A stretch of 64,000 bases of DNA from Spirosoma validum (GCF_014699035.1 NZ_JACXAA010000017.1:1-64000); one strand, 5' to 3'; shown: positions 18,134 to 27,796, numbered from the stretch's first letter. Program-made: numbers and translations. The notes: generated from the letters alone by a model not told the origin.

Positions 18134-19204
18134 ATGACGTATCAAAACCTGATGCCACAAGCCTACGCAACGCTTACCCTGGCAGCTCTGATTGGGAGTT
18201 CGCTAACGACCCTCGCACAAACCAACGGAGGCAAAAAGCCGATTTCGCAACCGCTGGTAAAGCACATTTACACGGCTGACCCGTCGGCCCATGTGTTTAA
18301 CGGCAAGATTTACATTTATCCCTCGCACGACGTTGATGCCAAGGATGTCAAAGAAGATGATGAAGGTGGCCATTTCGCCATGCGCGATTACCACGTCCTG
18401 TCGATGGATAAGATTGGTGGTCCCGTCAAAGATAACGGCGTAGCGCTCGACATCAAGGACATTCCCTGGGCGGGCCGTCAACTGTGGGCGCCCGATGCTA
18501 CGGTCAAAAATGGTACGTATTACCTCTATTTTCCGGTCAAAGACAAACAGGATATTTTCCGCATCGGCGTCGCGACCAGTAAAAGCCCCACCGGACCGTT
18601 TAAGGCTGAACCAGAACCGATTAAGGGCAGCTACAGCATCGACCCCACCGTGTTTCAGGATACCGATGGCAAAGCGTATCTCTATTTTGGGGGAATTTGG
18701 GGTGGTCAGTTGCAGCGCTGGAGTGGGAACAAATACAATCCCAAAGGAGCGTTGAAACAGAAAGATCAAGTTGCCTACCTACCCCGCATTGCCCGGCTGA
18801 GCGCCGACATGAAAAGCTTTGCCGAGCCGGTTAAGGAAGTGCAGCTTCTGGATGAAAAGGGCAAACCATTCCTGGAGAAAGACAACGACAAACGGTTTTT
18901 CGAAGCGGCCTGGCTCCACAAATACAAAGGCAAATACTATTTCTCGTATTCGACCGGCGATTCGCACAACCTCTGCTACGCCATCGGTGACAATCCATAC
19001 GGTCCCTTTACGTATAAGGGCTTGTTGCTAAAGCCCGTACTCGGCTGGACCAATCACCATTCCATCGTGCAAGTGGGCGACAAATGGTACCTGTTTTACC
19101 ACGATGTACAGCTTTCCGGCAAGACTCATCTCCGTAATGTAAAGGTTACCGAGCTGACTTACAATTCGGATGGAACGATCAAAACGATTGACGCTTACAA
19201 GTAA
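18134..19204 (+). CDS. GH43 xylosidase/arabinofuranosidase
   Basis: 356 residues, signal peptide (ending TLAQ), then a five-bladed propeller without extra domains. The three catalytic acids are visible: base D49 in YTADPSAHVF, pKa modulator D170 in SIDPTVFQD and acid E257 in FFEAAWLHKY. The lack of a C-terminal sandwich distinguishes it from the first GH43 of the locus. It likely trims xylose or arabinose from xylo-oligosaccharides produced by the flanking GH10 enzymes. It starts 76 bases after the GH10 stop and ends just before a long palindrome. Confidence 0.9.
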   Translation: MTYQNLMPQAYATLTLAALIGSSLTTLAQTNGGKKPISQPLVKHIYTADPSAHVFNGKIYIYPSHDVDAKDVKEDDEGGHFAMRDYHVLSMDKIGGPVKDNGVALDIKDIPWAGRQLWAPDATVKNGTYYLYFPVKDKQDIFRIGVATSKSPTGPFKAEPEPIKGSYSIDPTVFQDTDGKAYLYFGGIWGGQLQRWSGNKYNPKGALKQKDQVAYLPRIARLSADMKSFAEPVKEVQLLDEKGKPFLEKDNDKRFFEAAWLHKYKGKYYFSYSTGDSHNLCYAIGDNPYGPFTYKGLLLKPVLGWTNHHSIVQVGDKWYLFYHDVQLSGKTHLRNVKVTELTYNSDGTIKTIDAYK

Positions 19205-19207
19205 AAG

Positions 19208-19286
19208 TTTTTGACAGGATTAACGGGATTGACATGATTCTTTTCAACCCAATAAATCATGTCAATCCCGTTAATCCTGTCAAAAA
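19208..19286. repeat. perfect inverted repeat (32-bp arms), GACAGGATT family
   Basis: Arms 19208-19239 and 19255-19286 are perfectly complementary with a 15-nt loop. It shares the TTTTTGACAGGATT edge with the palindrome at 8507. It begins 4 bases after the GH43 stop and probably ends or processes that transcript. Confidence 0.9.
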
Positions 19287-19309
19287 AATCATCATAAATA
19301 TTCGTTCCT

Positions 19310-20371
19310 ATGCGTAAACTAATTTCCTGCGCCCTGATTACCTTATCCGTCGCCTTCGTAGCGCCCGAGAAAGGACTGAAAGACTACTATAAAAACTACT
19401 TTCCCATTGGCGTGGCCGTAAACCCACGGATGGTGCAGCCCGGTCCGGATGCCGAATTGATCAAAGCCCAGTTCAACAGCATGACACCCGAAAATGCCAT
19501 GAAAATGGGGCCTATTCATCCGGAAGAGAATCGCTATAACTGGAAAGATGCGGATGCCATCGCTGATTTTGCCCAGCAGAATAACATCAAATTGCGGGGG
19601 CATACGCTTTGCTGGCACAATCAGACGCCCAATTGGTTCTTCACCGACTCGACAGGTAAAACGGTAAGCCGGGACGTATTGCTGGCCCGTCTGAAACGGC
19701 ACATCACCGACGTAATGGGTCGGTACAAGGGGAAAATTTACGCCTGGGACGTAGTAAACGAAGCGGTCCCTGACACGGGAACGGCTCTCTACCGAAAATC
19801 GAAATTTTACGAGATCATCGGCGAAGATTATATCGAGAAAGCGTTTCAGTATGCTCATGAAGCTGATCCCTCCGCGCAGTTGTTTTACAACGATTACAAC
19901 ACCGAAAATGCCTCGAAGCGGGAACGTATCTACCAGATGTTGAAGAAGCTGAAAGACAAGAAAGTGCCCATTAATGGGGTTGGCTTACAGGCGCACTGGT
20001 CCATTTACGAACCTACGAAGCAGGAGCTGGAAGAATCCATTACCAAGTTTGCCAGTCTGGGCCTGAAAATCCAGTTCACGGAAGTCGACATGTCGGTGTA
20101 CCCCAAAGAACACGAACGCCGAGCCCGGCGCGATACGGACAAAAGCGAGTTTACGCCGGAGATGGTCGACAAGCAGGCAGCACAGTACAAAATGGTATTC
20201 GACGTATTTCGCAAACACCGCGACAAGGTTACCGGCGTTACGTTCTGGAATCTGACCGACAAATATTCTTGGCTGGATAATTTTCCCGTTCCGGACCGCA
20301 AGGATTATCCCTTACTGTTTGATCAGGAGGGTAAGCCGAAGAAAGCCTATGAAAGTGTAGTGAAGTTTTAA
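19310..20371 (+). CDS. GH10 endo-1,4-beta-xylanase (second copy)
   Basis: 353 residues with a short signal sequence (hydrophobic 5-17). GH10 barrel with GHTLCWHNQTP, acid/base E151 in WDVVNEAVPD, nucleophile E258 in FTEVDMSVY and WNLTDKYSWLD. It is clearly divergent from the first GH10 (different loops around the active site), so the pair may split polymer and oligomer substrates. Preceded by the palindrome at 19208 and followed 55 bases later by the GH115 gene. Confidence 0.93.
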   Translation: MRKLISCALITLSVAFVAPEKGLKDYYKNYFPIGVAVNPRMVQPGPDAELIKAQFNSMTPENAMKMGPIHPEENRYNWKDADAIADFAQQNNIKLRGHTLCWHNQTPNWFFTDSTGKTVSRDVLLARLKRHITDVMGRYKGKIYAWDVVNEAVPDTGTALYRKSKFYEIIGEDYIEKAFQYAHEADPSAQLFYNDYNTENASKRERIYQMLKKLKDKKVPINGVGLQAHWSIYEPTKQELEESITKFASLGLKIQFTEVDMSVYPKEHERRARRDTDKSEFTPEMVDKQAAQYKMVFDVFRKHRDKVTGVTFWNLTDKYSWLDNFPVPDRKDYPLLFDQEGKPKKAYESVVKF

Positions 20372-20426
20372 GCAACCACCACCAATAAGTAAAGGAATAT
20401 TTAGCGGCTCAACGTCAACAGGAAAC

Positions 20427-22934
20427 ATGAACTTCAACCTACTTGCTGTCTTTTTAACGCTCTGCTTATCCGTCACGGGTTGGGCGCAAAGCATCGTTGC
20501 TGACAAATCGTCCTTTGCCATTACGTCGGCGGTGATTTATGTCGATCCCGGTGAGCCCGAACTTGTAAAAACGGCAGCAACACTATTGCAACAGGATATT
20601 GAGCAAGTGACGGGTAAGAAACTGTCGATGATTACGGACATCAACCAGGCATCCAAAAACGTCATTGTCATTGGCACCCTACACCAGTCATCCTTTCTAA
20701 AGCAACTGGTTTCACAGAAGAGACTAAGCCCGAATGCCATCGAAGGGAAATGGGAAGCCTCACTGATTCAAACCATCAGCAAACCGGTTCAGAAGGTGTC
20801 TCAGGCGCTTATCATTGCGGGTAATGACCGACGGGGGGCGGCTTATGGTGTATTCGAACTGTCAAAACAAATCGGGGTTTCGCCATGGTACTGGTGGGCC
20901 GACGTACCTGTTGTGAAGCGAAAGGAGATTTTCATTAAGGAAAATACCTCCCTAACCGATGCGCCGAAAGTTAAATACCGGGGGCTGTTTATTAACGACG
21001 AAGCACCGGCACTTTCCGGCTGGACCAAAGAGAAATTCGGCGGGTTCAACCACAAATTCTACGGGAAGTTTTTCGAGCTGGTGCTTCGGCTCAAAGGCAA
21101 TTACATCTGGCCAGCCATGTGGGGCAATGCCTTTTATGCAGATGACTCCCTGAACATAAAGGTTGCCGATCAATTCGGCATTGTGATTGGTACGTCGCAC
21201 CATGAGCCGCTGATGCGGGCGCACGACGAATGGCGACGGGCCGGTGGTGGTCCATGGAATTATGAAACCAATAAAGAAAAATTGCAACAGTTCTGGCGGG
21301 ACGGTATCAAAAGAGCGACCAACGAAAAGATTGTGAGTGTGGGCATGCGGGGCGATGGTGATGCACCGATGTCGAGGGAAACGGCCACCGCGCTGTTGGA
21401 ACAGATTGTAACCGACCAGCGCGCCATTATCAGCGACGTAACGGGTAAGCCAGCGGCCGAAACGCCACAGCTATGGGCGCTCTATAAAGAAGTGCAGGAT
21501 TATTACGATCAGGGGATGCGAGTGCCGGATGACGTAACGCTGCTGCTTTCCGACGATAACTGGGGCAACCTCCGTAAACTCCCCCGACTGGATGAGAAAC
21601 CGCGCAAAGGCGGCTATGGAATCTACTATCATTTCGATTACGTCGGCGGTCCCCGAAACTACAAATGGTTGAATACCAATCCGCTTCCGCGTATCTGGGA
21701 GCAAATGCACCTGGCCTGGGAATACAAGGTACGCGATATCTGGATTGTCAATGTTGGCGATATCAAACCGATGGAATTTCCGATTTCCTTCTTTCTGGAC
21801 TATGCCTGGAATCCCGAAAAAATCGACGCCGATCAACTCCAGCGCTACACCGAAAACTGGGCGACTGACCAGTTTGGGAAGCAACAGGCTAAAGAGATCG
21901 CTACGCTGCTGGCGAAATACGCAAAATACAATTCCCGACGAAAACCGGAACTGCTCGACGCCAATACGTATAATCTGCACACGGGCGAGTGGAAAACGGT
22001 TGTTGATGAATACACGGATTTACTGAAAAAAGCAGAGAAAATAAACAGCGTATTACCGACTGATTATAAAGATGCTTATTTCCAGTTGGTATTACATCCA
22101 ATAAAAGCCTGTGCGAATCTGAATGCCATGTATTATTACGTTGCCCTGAATAAAGAAGCCTACCAGGCTAAAGGGAAAAAGACCAATGCGTATGCCGATA
22201 AGGTAAAAGAACTGTACGCCAACGATTCGCTGATTACGCAGCAATATCATCATTTGAACAACGGCAAGTGGAATCACCTGATGAGTCAGACGCACATCGG
22301 CTATACGTACTGGCAACAGCCCAATCAGCAAAAAATGCCAGCCGTGTTCTATAGCTCATCCGATTCGGCCGTAGTTACTAAAACGATTTCCGTTCAGGAC
22401 ACCAAACAGAGAATCTCCATTGCCGCCGATCAGTTTACCAAAGCGGTAAACACTAATGGCGTCACCTGGAAAGTTTTGCCTGATCACGGCAGAACCGGAT
22501 CGGCTATTACGCCTTTTCCGGTTACGGCTACCGAGCAGAAGCCGGGTGGCAATTCGCCCCAGCTTCAGTACGACGTCGTTATGGATCGTGAAAGCGAGTT
22601 TGCAATCAATGCGTACTTCTCGCCTACGTTGAATTTGTTCAGGGACGAAAACGGCCTGCAATATGGCATGTCGGTAGACGACGAGATCCCGCAAATCATT
22701 AGCCTGAACAAAGAGGATAAAACCAGCGACAAAGGCATCTGGAATAAATGGGTGTCGGAGAACATTATTATCAAATCCACTACGCACAAAATCGCCAAAG
22801 CTGGTAGGCATACCGTGAAATTCTGGATGGTCAATCCCGGTGTGGTTCTGCAAAAGCTGGTACTTGATTTTGGTGGTTCGGAGAAGAGCTATCTTGGGCC
22901 GGAAGCAACAGGGGGGAAAACCACAAAAAAATAA
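20427..22934 (+). CDS. GH115 xylan alpha-1,2-glucuronidase
   Basis: 835 residues, signal peptide (ending GWAQ). The N-terminal domain (about 20-150) has the ALIIAGNDRRGAAYGVFELS segment shared by alpha-glucuronidases. The barrel includes VGMRGDGDAPM, the LLLSDDNWGNLRKLP segment and VNVGDIKPMEFPISFFLDYAWNP. A C-terminal five-domain architecture, typical of GH115, follows. It removes (4-O-methyl)glucuronic acid from internal xylose units of glucuronoxylan. The size matches the family. It is the last intact enzyme of the locus, with the following esterase gene starting 4 bases later. Confidence 0.93.
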   Translation: MNFNLLAVFLTLCLSVTGWAQSIVADKSSFAITSAVIYVDPGEPELVKTAATLLQQDIEQVTGKKLSMITDINQASKNVIVIGTLHQSSFLKQLVSQKRLSPNAIEGKWEASLIQTISKPVQKVSQALIIAGNDRRGAAYGVFELSKQIGVSPWYWWADVPVVKRKEIFIKENTSLTDAPKVKYRGLFINDEAPALSGWTKEKFGGFNHKFYGKFFELVLRLKGNYIWPAMWGNAFYADDSLNIKVADQFGIVIGTSHHEPLMRAHDEWRRAGGGPWNYETNKEKLQQFWRDGIKRATNEKIVSVGMRGDGDAPMSRETATALLEQIVTDQRAIISDVTGKPAAETPQLWALYKEVQDYYDQGMRVPDDVTLLLSDDNWGNLRKLPRLDEKPRKGGYGIYYHFDYVGGPRNYKWLNTNPLPRIWEQMHLAWEYKVRDIWIVNVGDIKPMEFPISFFLDYAWNPEKIDADQLQRYTENWATDQFGKQQAKEIATLLAKYAKYNSRRKPELLDANTYNLHTGEWKTVVDEYTDLLKKAEKINSVLPTDYKDAYFQLVLHPIKACANLNAMYYYVALNKEAYQAKGKKTNAYADKVKELYANDSLITQQYHHLNNGKWNHLMSQTHIGYTYWQQPNQQKMPAVFYSSSDSAVVTKTISVQDTKQRISIAADQFTKAVNTNGVTWKVLPDHGRTGSAITPFPVTATEQKPGGNSPQLQYDVVMDRESEFAINAYFSPTLNLFRDENGLQYGMSVDDEIPQIISLNKEDKTSDKGIWNKWVSENIIIKSTTHKIAKAGRHTVKFWMVNPGVVLQKLVLDFGGSEKSYLGPEATGGKTTKK

Positions 22935-22938
22935 GCAA

Positions 22939-23574
22939 ATGCAATCCAGATTCATTTCTGTTACCGGCCTGATCATGATCACCCTGTTTGTGTCAACAGG
23001 TGTACAGGCTCAACTTCGCTTACCCAAACTAATCAGCGATGGCATGGTGCTGCAACGGGACGCTACGCTCAAAATTTGGGGATGGGCCAGTTCAGGCGAG
23101 CGAATTACCGTACGGTTTAACAATAAGAACTACAAAACGGTAACCGAGGCCAACGGACAATGGCTGGTAAAGCTGCCACCCATGCCGTCGGGAGGGCCGT
23201 TTACGATGGAGATTGCTGGTAAATCACGACTCGAATTAAAAGACATTCTGATCGGCGACGTATGGTTTTGCAGTGGGCAGAGCAACATGGTTCACCAGTT
23301 GAATATTCACGACGTAACGTATGCAAAAGAAATTGCAGAGGCCAACGATCCGCAAATCCGGCAGTTCTGGATTCCTACCCTGACGAACCTGCAAGGGCCT
23401 CAAAAGGATCTTCCGAGTGGACAATGGAAAGCCGTCGTCGGCGAAGACGTTCGTCCTTTTTCGGCGGTCGAAGAGGGTCTAACCGATTTTTCGACGCTAA
23501 AAGCGACAATCGAAAAAAACAAGGATACTACGTATATCAATAGCCTTACTAAAAGGCAGTCTAGTACTTCTTGA
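22939..23574 (+). pseudogene. truncated sialate O-acetylesterase / acetylxylan esterase
   Basis: After a signal peptide (ending GVQAQ), residues about 25-180 match the N-terminus of SASA-type esterases, with the beta domain and nucleophile block FCSGQSNM (S115). Full-length relatives have roughly 460-650 residues. Here the match stops after RPFSAVEEGLTDFST, skipping the region that would carry the rest of the catalytic domain, and the frame ends at 23574. The join looks like an internal deletion followed by loss of the 3' part. No His/Asp block is present, so it cannot be an active esterase. It marks the end of the xylan operon and the start of a decayed region. Confidence 0.75.
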
Positions 23575-23647
23575 CTAGCTTCACCTGTTGATTTGGGTAT
23601 GACAGGTAAAAGTGATTTTGATGAACAGGTTAGTCGGTTTTCTTCCT

Positions 23648-23709
23648 GTATGCGATCCATTAAAAAAGTCGGCCTTTTCAAAGGCCGACTTTTTTAATGG
23701 ATCGCATAC
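23648..23709. terminator. perfect hairpin (29-bp arms, 4-nt loop), bidirectional terminator
   Basis: Arms 23648-23676 and 23681-23709 are perfectly complementary around TTCA. The inner stem AAAAAAGTCGGCCTT gives the U-run and GC stem of an intrinsic terminator in both directions, so it can end both the + strand xylan operon and the convergent minus-strand gene at 23720. Confidence 0.88.
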
Positions 23710-23719
23710 GTCGTACTTC

Positions 23720-24079
23720 TTATGGCTTCGAGGTGCCGCTCGATGAACTGCTTCCTGAGGTGCCGCTACCGCTTTTCATTTTGCGGCCACTATTTTTGCC
23801 CGTTGAGCCTGAAGACATGTCGCCCGACTGACCGGAGGTCGAACTATTGTCGGTAGTGGTCGAGCTTTTATCCATCGTACCCGAATTCATTTTACTGTTT
23901 TTGCCGGACTGATTTTTCATATTGCCCGAGCTACCCGTTGTTGGTTGGCTGGTGCCGTTTTGAGCCGACGACCCATTGGTGCCGTTACCCGTACCACTGG
24001 TTGAATTAGCGTTCTGCGCCTGAGCGCTGAAAGCGGCTACTCCCAGTAGCAACGCTCCCATGATGATGACTTTTTTCAT
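23720..24079 (-). CDS. exported Ser/Gly/Thr/Asn-rich low-complexity protein
   Basis: 119 residues: a clear signal peptide (MKKVIIMGALLLGVAAFSAQAQ), then about 95 residues made almost only of S, G, T, N, K and M with no predicted fold. Similar short exported low-complexity proteins are common in Spirosoma-like genomes, with unknown function. It is convergent with the xylan locus and shares its terminator. No enzymatic motif is visible. Single-gene unit. The coding call rests on the signal peptide and uninterrupted frame. Confidence 0.7.
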   Translation of the reverse strand: MKKVIIMGALLLGVAAFSAQAQNANSTSGTGNGTNGSSAQNGTSQPTTGSSGNMKNQSGKNSKMNSGTMDKSSTTTDNSSTSGQSGDMSSGSTGKNSGRKMKSGSGTSGSSSSSGTSKP

Positions 24080-24223
24080 AGCGTTAAGAAGCTGGCAGTC
24101 TAGTTAAGCCAGCCCAGATCTAACGGCTTGTGTAGCTAAAAATGTTTAAAAATAATCTCACTTTAACACCAACTTAATCGCAGAATTCAGACGTATTTTT
24201 TTTGCTATGATTCGCTCTGAGTG

Positions 24224-24639
24224 TCATTCTTGTAAAAGATCGCCCGCCCGCTTGCTCCATTCCTGCAAACGGCGCAAAGCGGCTGTCTTGCTGGAACCAT
24301 CACTACCATTAGCCCCAAAAAAGTACGCTTCATCTTCCCGACTGAATAAGTTTATTACGTTAGCTGCTTCCAGAAAGATTTGCTTATCATCAGCCGCTAC
24401 ACCTGATAAGTTATTAATCAGCTCTTTAATGGTATGATGTTGATCGCGGATAGGGCAATGTATGCCGATGGACTTAAGCCTCGAAGCGATTGGATATTGG
24501 AATTATCAAAACTCCAGGCTCTGTTTTGAACCGACCGGCCATTAACCTGGGTGGGTTCCGGTAAGTAACTTCCTGAACAAATGAGAGCAATCATGGGATT
24601 ACTGGCCGTTCCGCTGTAGGCGATCCGACCAAAATACAA
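24224..24639 (-). pseudogene. degraded ORF (frameshifted), unknown family
   Basis: On the minus strand one frame reads from 24639 (YFGRIAYSGTASNPM...) to about 24448, and the continuation in another frame down to a stop at 24224-24226 reads as sensible helical protein (HHTIKELINNLSG, LRRLQEWSKRAGDLL). Joining the two needs one frameshift near 24440-24450. I do not recognise the family. It may be a remnant of a larger gene. The + strand frame in the same place is Cys/Ser/Lys-rich and looks like a shadow. Confidence 0.35.
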
Positions 24640-24690
24640 AACCGTATTACGGGGAAATTTGAGGCTGAGTAATTATATATACCCGCACGT

Positions 24691-25041
24691 CTATGCTTCT
24701 TTGTTTAACATCACCGTTTCTATCTGGCTATGTTCAACGGTTAGATTGACCGAACGCTCACCCCTAGGCCGGGTACGGTGGACAGTGTTCTTAGGAATAG
24801 TCAACAACTGACCGGCTGACAATTCGATGGTTTGGGTTTCTAAGTCAATTACTAAAACGCCCTCCATCCCGATAAAGGTCTCATCCGAATTGGGATGGTA
24901 ATGCCAGTCATAGGTGTAGGTCATTACGCTCACTTTAACGACATGATCATTAACCTGGGCCAACGAGAAGTTAGCATACGGCGCTGTAACGGCGCGCGAT
25001 AGTTCATTAATATCAGTAAGGGTTAGGGGAATAACCTCCAT
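24691..25041 (-). CDS. small cupin-domain protein
   Basis: 116 residues forming a single cupin barrel. Motif 1 is WHYHPNSDETF (HxH with a Glu six residues after the second His) and motif 2 ends with IPKNTVHRTRP, giving the 2-His/Glu plus His metal site. Such single-domain cupins bind sugars or act as small isomerases/dioxygenases; the substrate is unknown. No signal peptide, so cytoplasmic. The gene is transcribed opposite to the xylan locus, downstream of the HdeD-like gene and a 34-codon ORF on the same strand, possibly as one unit. Confidence 0.8.
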   Translation of the reverse strand: MEVIPLTLTDINELSRAVTAPYANFSLAQVNDHVVKVSVMTYTYDWHYHPNSDETFIGMEGVLVIDLETQTIELSAGQLLTIPKNTVHRTRPRGERSVNLTVEHSQIETVMLNKEA

Positions 25042-25065
25042 AGTTTACAACCGTTCCTGTTTAAT

Positions 25066-25170
25066 TTAGCTTTCGAACTCTTTAATTCTTGTCTCAATAA
25101 AGGTGTCTGTTTGCTCCTGAAACTCACGTAGCTTTAAGGCCGTAGGGACGCCCAAATTGCGCAGAGCCAT
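25066..25170 (-). CDS. possible 34-residue ORF coupled to HdeD-like gene
   Basis: The ATG (25168-25170) overlaps the stop codon of the upstream HdeD-like gene in a TAATG arrangement, a common translational-coupling signal. The product (starts MALRNLGVPTALKLREF) is amphipathic and charged, with no known domain. It could be a genuine small protein or the leftover start of a longer gene. Only the overlap supports it. Confidence 0.35.
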   Translation of the reverse strand: MALRNLGVPTALKLREFQEQTDTFIETRIKEFES

Positions 25171-25739
25171 TACATTGTGGCTTGTGTCCGCATCTGTCCG
25201 GTAAGAAGTACAATCAGAATACCTAAAGCAATGGGGAAGATGCCAATATACCCCATTGAGTTATCAAATCCTGCTGGATGAAGCATTAGGGTGAAGGTCA
25301 GACCACCAGCCACCAATACATTTGCTAAGTGAATAAAGCTATTACTGCTTATGCCGCCCGCACCCGTTACTCCCCGGGCCGCCATGAATGCGTACATGGC
25401 TTGAACAGCCTGGAGGAAGGCGTACATCATGGCCCAGAAACCCAACACATCCACAAAACCTTCTAGCGTACCATTTGACAATAAAATGATAGCGATGCCA
25501 AAACCTATATCGGCAATCCCGTGGAGAATACCCCAAACGTTATTTTTTTCCAGCCGGTTAGAAAAAGAAAAAACTAACTGAAGGATGCCCGCCAGAAGGG
25601 CCATTGCCCCAATAATTTGCCCGGATTGCACCGAATAGGTGCTGGCAAAAATAAACATGGTAGCCCCTATCAATATATAGAGCGTACCCCGAGCGCTTAA
25701 GAGCCACCAGCGCTGGAGTGTCAAACGATTAGCTTTCAT
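25170..25739 (-). CDS. HdeD/DUF308 family membrane protein
   Basis: 189 residues with six predicted hydrophobic segments arranged in the HdeD pattern: a first pair around ARGTLYILIGATMFIFAS and GQIIGAMALLAGILQLVFS, then GFWAMMYAFLQAVQAMYAF and further helices to the C-terminus. In enterobacteria HdeD is tied to acid resistance; in Bacteroidota the role is unknown. Integral inner membrane protein. The region just upstream (25740-25880) holds no further recognisable gene. Confidence 0.75.
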   Translation of the reverse strand: MKANRLTLQRWWLLSARGTLYILIGATMFIFASTYSVQSGQIIGAMALLAGILQLVFSFSNRLEKNNVWGILHGIADIGFGIAIILLSNGTLEGFVDVLGFWAMMYAFLQAVQAMYAFMAARGVTGAGGISSNSFIHLANVLVAGGLTFTLMLHPAGFDNSMGYIGIFPIALGILIVLLTGQMRTQATM

Positions 25740-25880
25740 AACCTTGCGTATTATTTGTGACTCAACAGGGTGTGGAAGCGGTTTGTTTTTTGGTCAGTGC
25801 TGGAAGACACTCAATAGGTTGCAGAGGTAGCCCAGCTGAACCTGGAAGAAAACGTTGATCACTTTATTTATTCAGCCCGA

Positions 25881-26096
25881 ATGACGGGTGACGTATCCAG
25901 GAGCAGACAAGTCGACTTCACAATAGCCCGCGCCAGATTCAGAGGACACCTGAACCAACACGGCCTTCCTGCACATATACAAAGCCTCTCAAGCGATAGT
26001 TTAACCAAGCGAACAAGCAAATTCATCGAGTATTTGCGTGTACTCGACGAACTGTTTAAAGCAATACGAAGTCACTTTGTCGGCCGGGCAGTATAA
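25881..26096 (+). CDS. uncertain short ORF, possibly a gene remnant
   Basis: 71 codons from ATG, and the same frame stays open upstream to about 25840 (LNLEENVDHFIYSAR), so this may be the 3' end of a longer, lost gene. The composition is Arg/Ser/Leu-rich with a plausible helix at the end (FIEYLRVLDELFKAI). A rho-independent terminator on the same strand at 26134 supports some + strand transcript. No family recognised. Confidence 0.3.
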   Translation: MTGDVSRSRQVDFTIARARFRGHLNQHGLPAHIQSLSSDSLTKRTSKFIEYLRVLDELFKAIRSHFVGRAV

Positions 26097-26133
26097 ACAT
26101 GTCTGGCAGTTGAATTATTGACAGCAGTAAGAA

Positions 26134-26162
26134 GGCCCCGGCAAGCCGTCGGGGCTTTTTTC
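26134..26162 (+). terminator. intrinsic terminator
   Basis: GC-rich hairpin (GCCCCG at 26135-26140 with CGGGGC at 26150-26155) followed by a run of T on the + strand. It would end a + strand transcript coming from the short ORF region upstream and insulate the next gene at 26176. Confidence 0.75.
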
Positions 26163-26175
26163 TTATCTTGTAACC

Positions 26176-27355
26176 ATGTTAAGCTCCACAAGTATAAAAT
26201 CAACTTTGTTTTTAGTTCTTTCATTTCTCTGTAGTATTACCCTGAGCCATGCTCAGGTGGGCATTGGCACAACCACTCCCCAAGCCTTCTTTAACGTAGC
26301 TGTGGGCAGGGATGTGCTGTTTGGAGAAAATTTGACCAACTCCGGTAATACGAACAAACTTATCTAGTACGCCAGCAAAGCCGCCATGCGGGCAGGTTAT
26401 GTAGATGATGCAAGCTGGAATACGCTTACCATCGGACCCTATTCGCTGGCTACTGGCTATAATACGAAAGCCAATGGTAATTATATATAGCTTTAGGGTT
26501 TCAGACCACTGCCAGCGGAGAAGCTGCCGTAAGCCTGGGGGCTTCTACCACTGCATCGGGTACAGCCGACACTGTAATGGGCAACCAGTCGACAGCCAGC
26601 GGGTCATCGGCTACGGCGATGGGTCTGCAAACAATGTCCGATGGGAACTATGCTACGGCCTTAGGGTATCAAACAACAGCGAGTGGCTTTTCGTCTACAG
26701 CACTGGGCTATCAAACCAGGGCTAGTGGCTCGCATCCACGGCGCTAGGGGCCAATGTATCGACGAATAGTCAGGTTGGCTCGTTTATCATCGGCGATTAT
26801 ACGACAGGCTATGCTTATTCCAGCAAAAAAACCTATCAAATGATGATGCGCTTCAGTGGCGGTTATGTGCTTTATAGTAGCGCTCCGGCCAGTCAAAGCA
26901 CAGCTATAGGCGTGCAACTGCTGTCCGGAGGTAATGCCTGGACGACCATTTCTGACTCGACCCGTAAGGAGAAGTTTCGTCCCGCCGACGGAGCTAACTT
27001 TTTACAAAAGATCAGTGCTATGCGCTTAGGTAGCTGGAACTATAAAGGGCAGGACCTAAAGCAATATCGTCACTACGGTCCAATGGCCCAGGACTTCTTT
27101 GCGGATTTTGGTCAGGATGAACTGGGTGCTATTGGCGAAGACAAGAGTATTAATCAGGCAGATTTTGACGGCGTAAACCTGATTGCCATTCAGGCGTTGA
27201 TCAAAAAGGTAGAGAGACTAGAAGCCTATAATCAACACCTTCGGGCGGAGTTAAAAGCCTCCCGTCAAGATCAGCAATTAACCCAGGAACTAGCTACCTT
27301 CCTAGCCAGACTGAGCACTCAGCTAAACACGCCAGCAGCCAGTCTTAAGCTATAG
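26176..27355 (+). pseudogene. exported YadA-head-like repeat protein with S74 chaperone domain (nonsense and frameshifts)
   Basis: The 5' part encodes a signal peptide and the VGIGTTTPQAFFNV motif typical of Bacteroidota repeat proteins with peptidase S74 tails. An in-frame TAG at 26365 interrupts it, but the same frame then continues sensibly. A frameshift near 26488 leads into head-like repeats (ALGFQTTASG, ALGYQTTASG, ALGYQTRASG), and a second near 26735 leads to the last frame (from about 26740), which carries the intramolecular chaperone domain (SDSTRKEKFRPADG ... RHYGPMAQDFFADFG) and a C-terminal coiled coil. One stop plus two shifts reconstruct a single gene of about 390 codons, so it is inactivated. 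Confidence 0.8.
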
Positions 27356-27505
27356 CTATACCATCTGGAAAGTGTAAAATGTGCAGACTCGAAAACAATC
27401 CTTTCATTTTTCTTCTCTATATTTTATTGTTTACATTTAATAAAATATATAATGTTATTGTTTTCATTTGTATAAAAAGGTAACTTGTTCCCTCTTTAAC
27501 GTGAT

Positions 27506-27796
27506 ATGAAATCAATCATCAAAGACTACCAATTGGCTGCGGAACTGCTCAAGACAATCGCTCATCCAATCCGGCTACGGATCTTGTTAATACTAGCTCA
27601 GGAGCCCTCGCTGAACGTATCGACTCTACAGCATGAACTCAAGCTGGATCAATCGGCGTTATCACACCATTTGATCAAGATGAGGGACCGGGGGATTTTA
27701 AATAGCGACCGACGCAACAGGGATATGTACTATTACTTGGCTGACCCGGCGTTTGTTCAGGTTATTAAACTAATGCTAGAGCGAGAGATAAAGTAA
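27506..27796 (+). CDS. ArsR-type winged-helix transcriptional regulator
   Basis: 96 residues covering one ArsR-family winged helix: LKTIAHPIRLRILLILAQEPSLNVSTLQHEL forms helices 1-3, LDQSALSHHLIKMRDRGIL is the recognition helix, and RRNRDMYYYLAD the wing. The CxC metal motif of ArsR/SmtB sensors is absent, so it is not an obvious metal sensor. The upstream 27360-27505 segment is very AT-rich and may hold its promoter. The neighbouring genes give no clear target. Confidence 0.88.
   Translation: MKSIIKDYQLAAELLKTIAHPIRLRILLILAQEPSLNVSTLQHELKLDQSALSHHLIKMRDRGILNSDRRNRDMYYYLADPAFVQVIKLMLEREIK

Noticed and set aside
18203-18769. 188-codon minus-strand frame inside a GH43 gene
   Set aside because: Shadow of the real + strand propeller gene with all three catalytic acids.
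22356-22982. 208-codon minus-strand frame across the GH115 3' end
   Set aside because: Overlaps the clear GH115 C-terminus and has no recognisable domain.
24207-24437. 76-codon + strand frame opposite the degraded minus-strand ORF
   Set aside because: Composition is shadow-like; the minus strand gives a more protein-like sequence.
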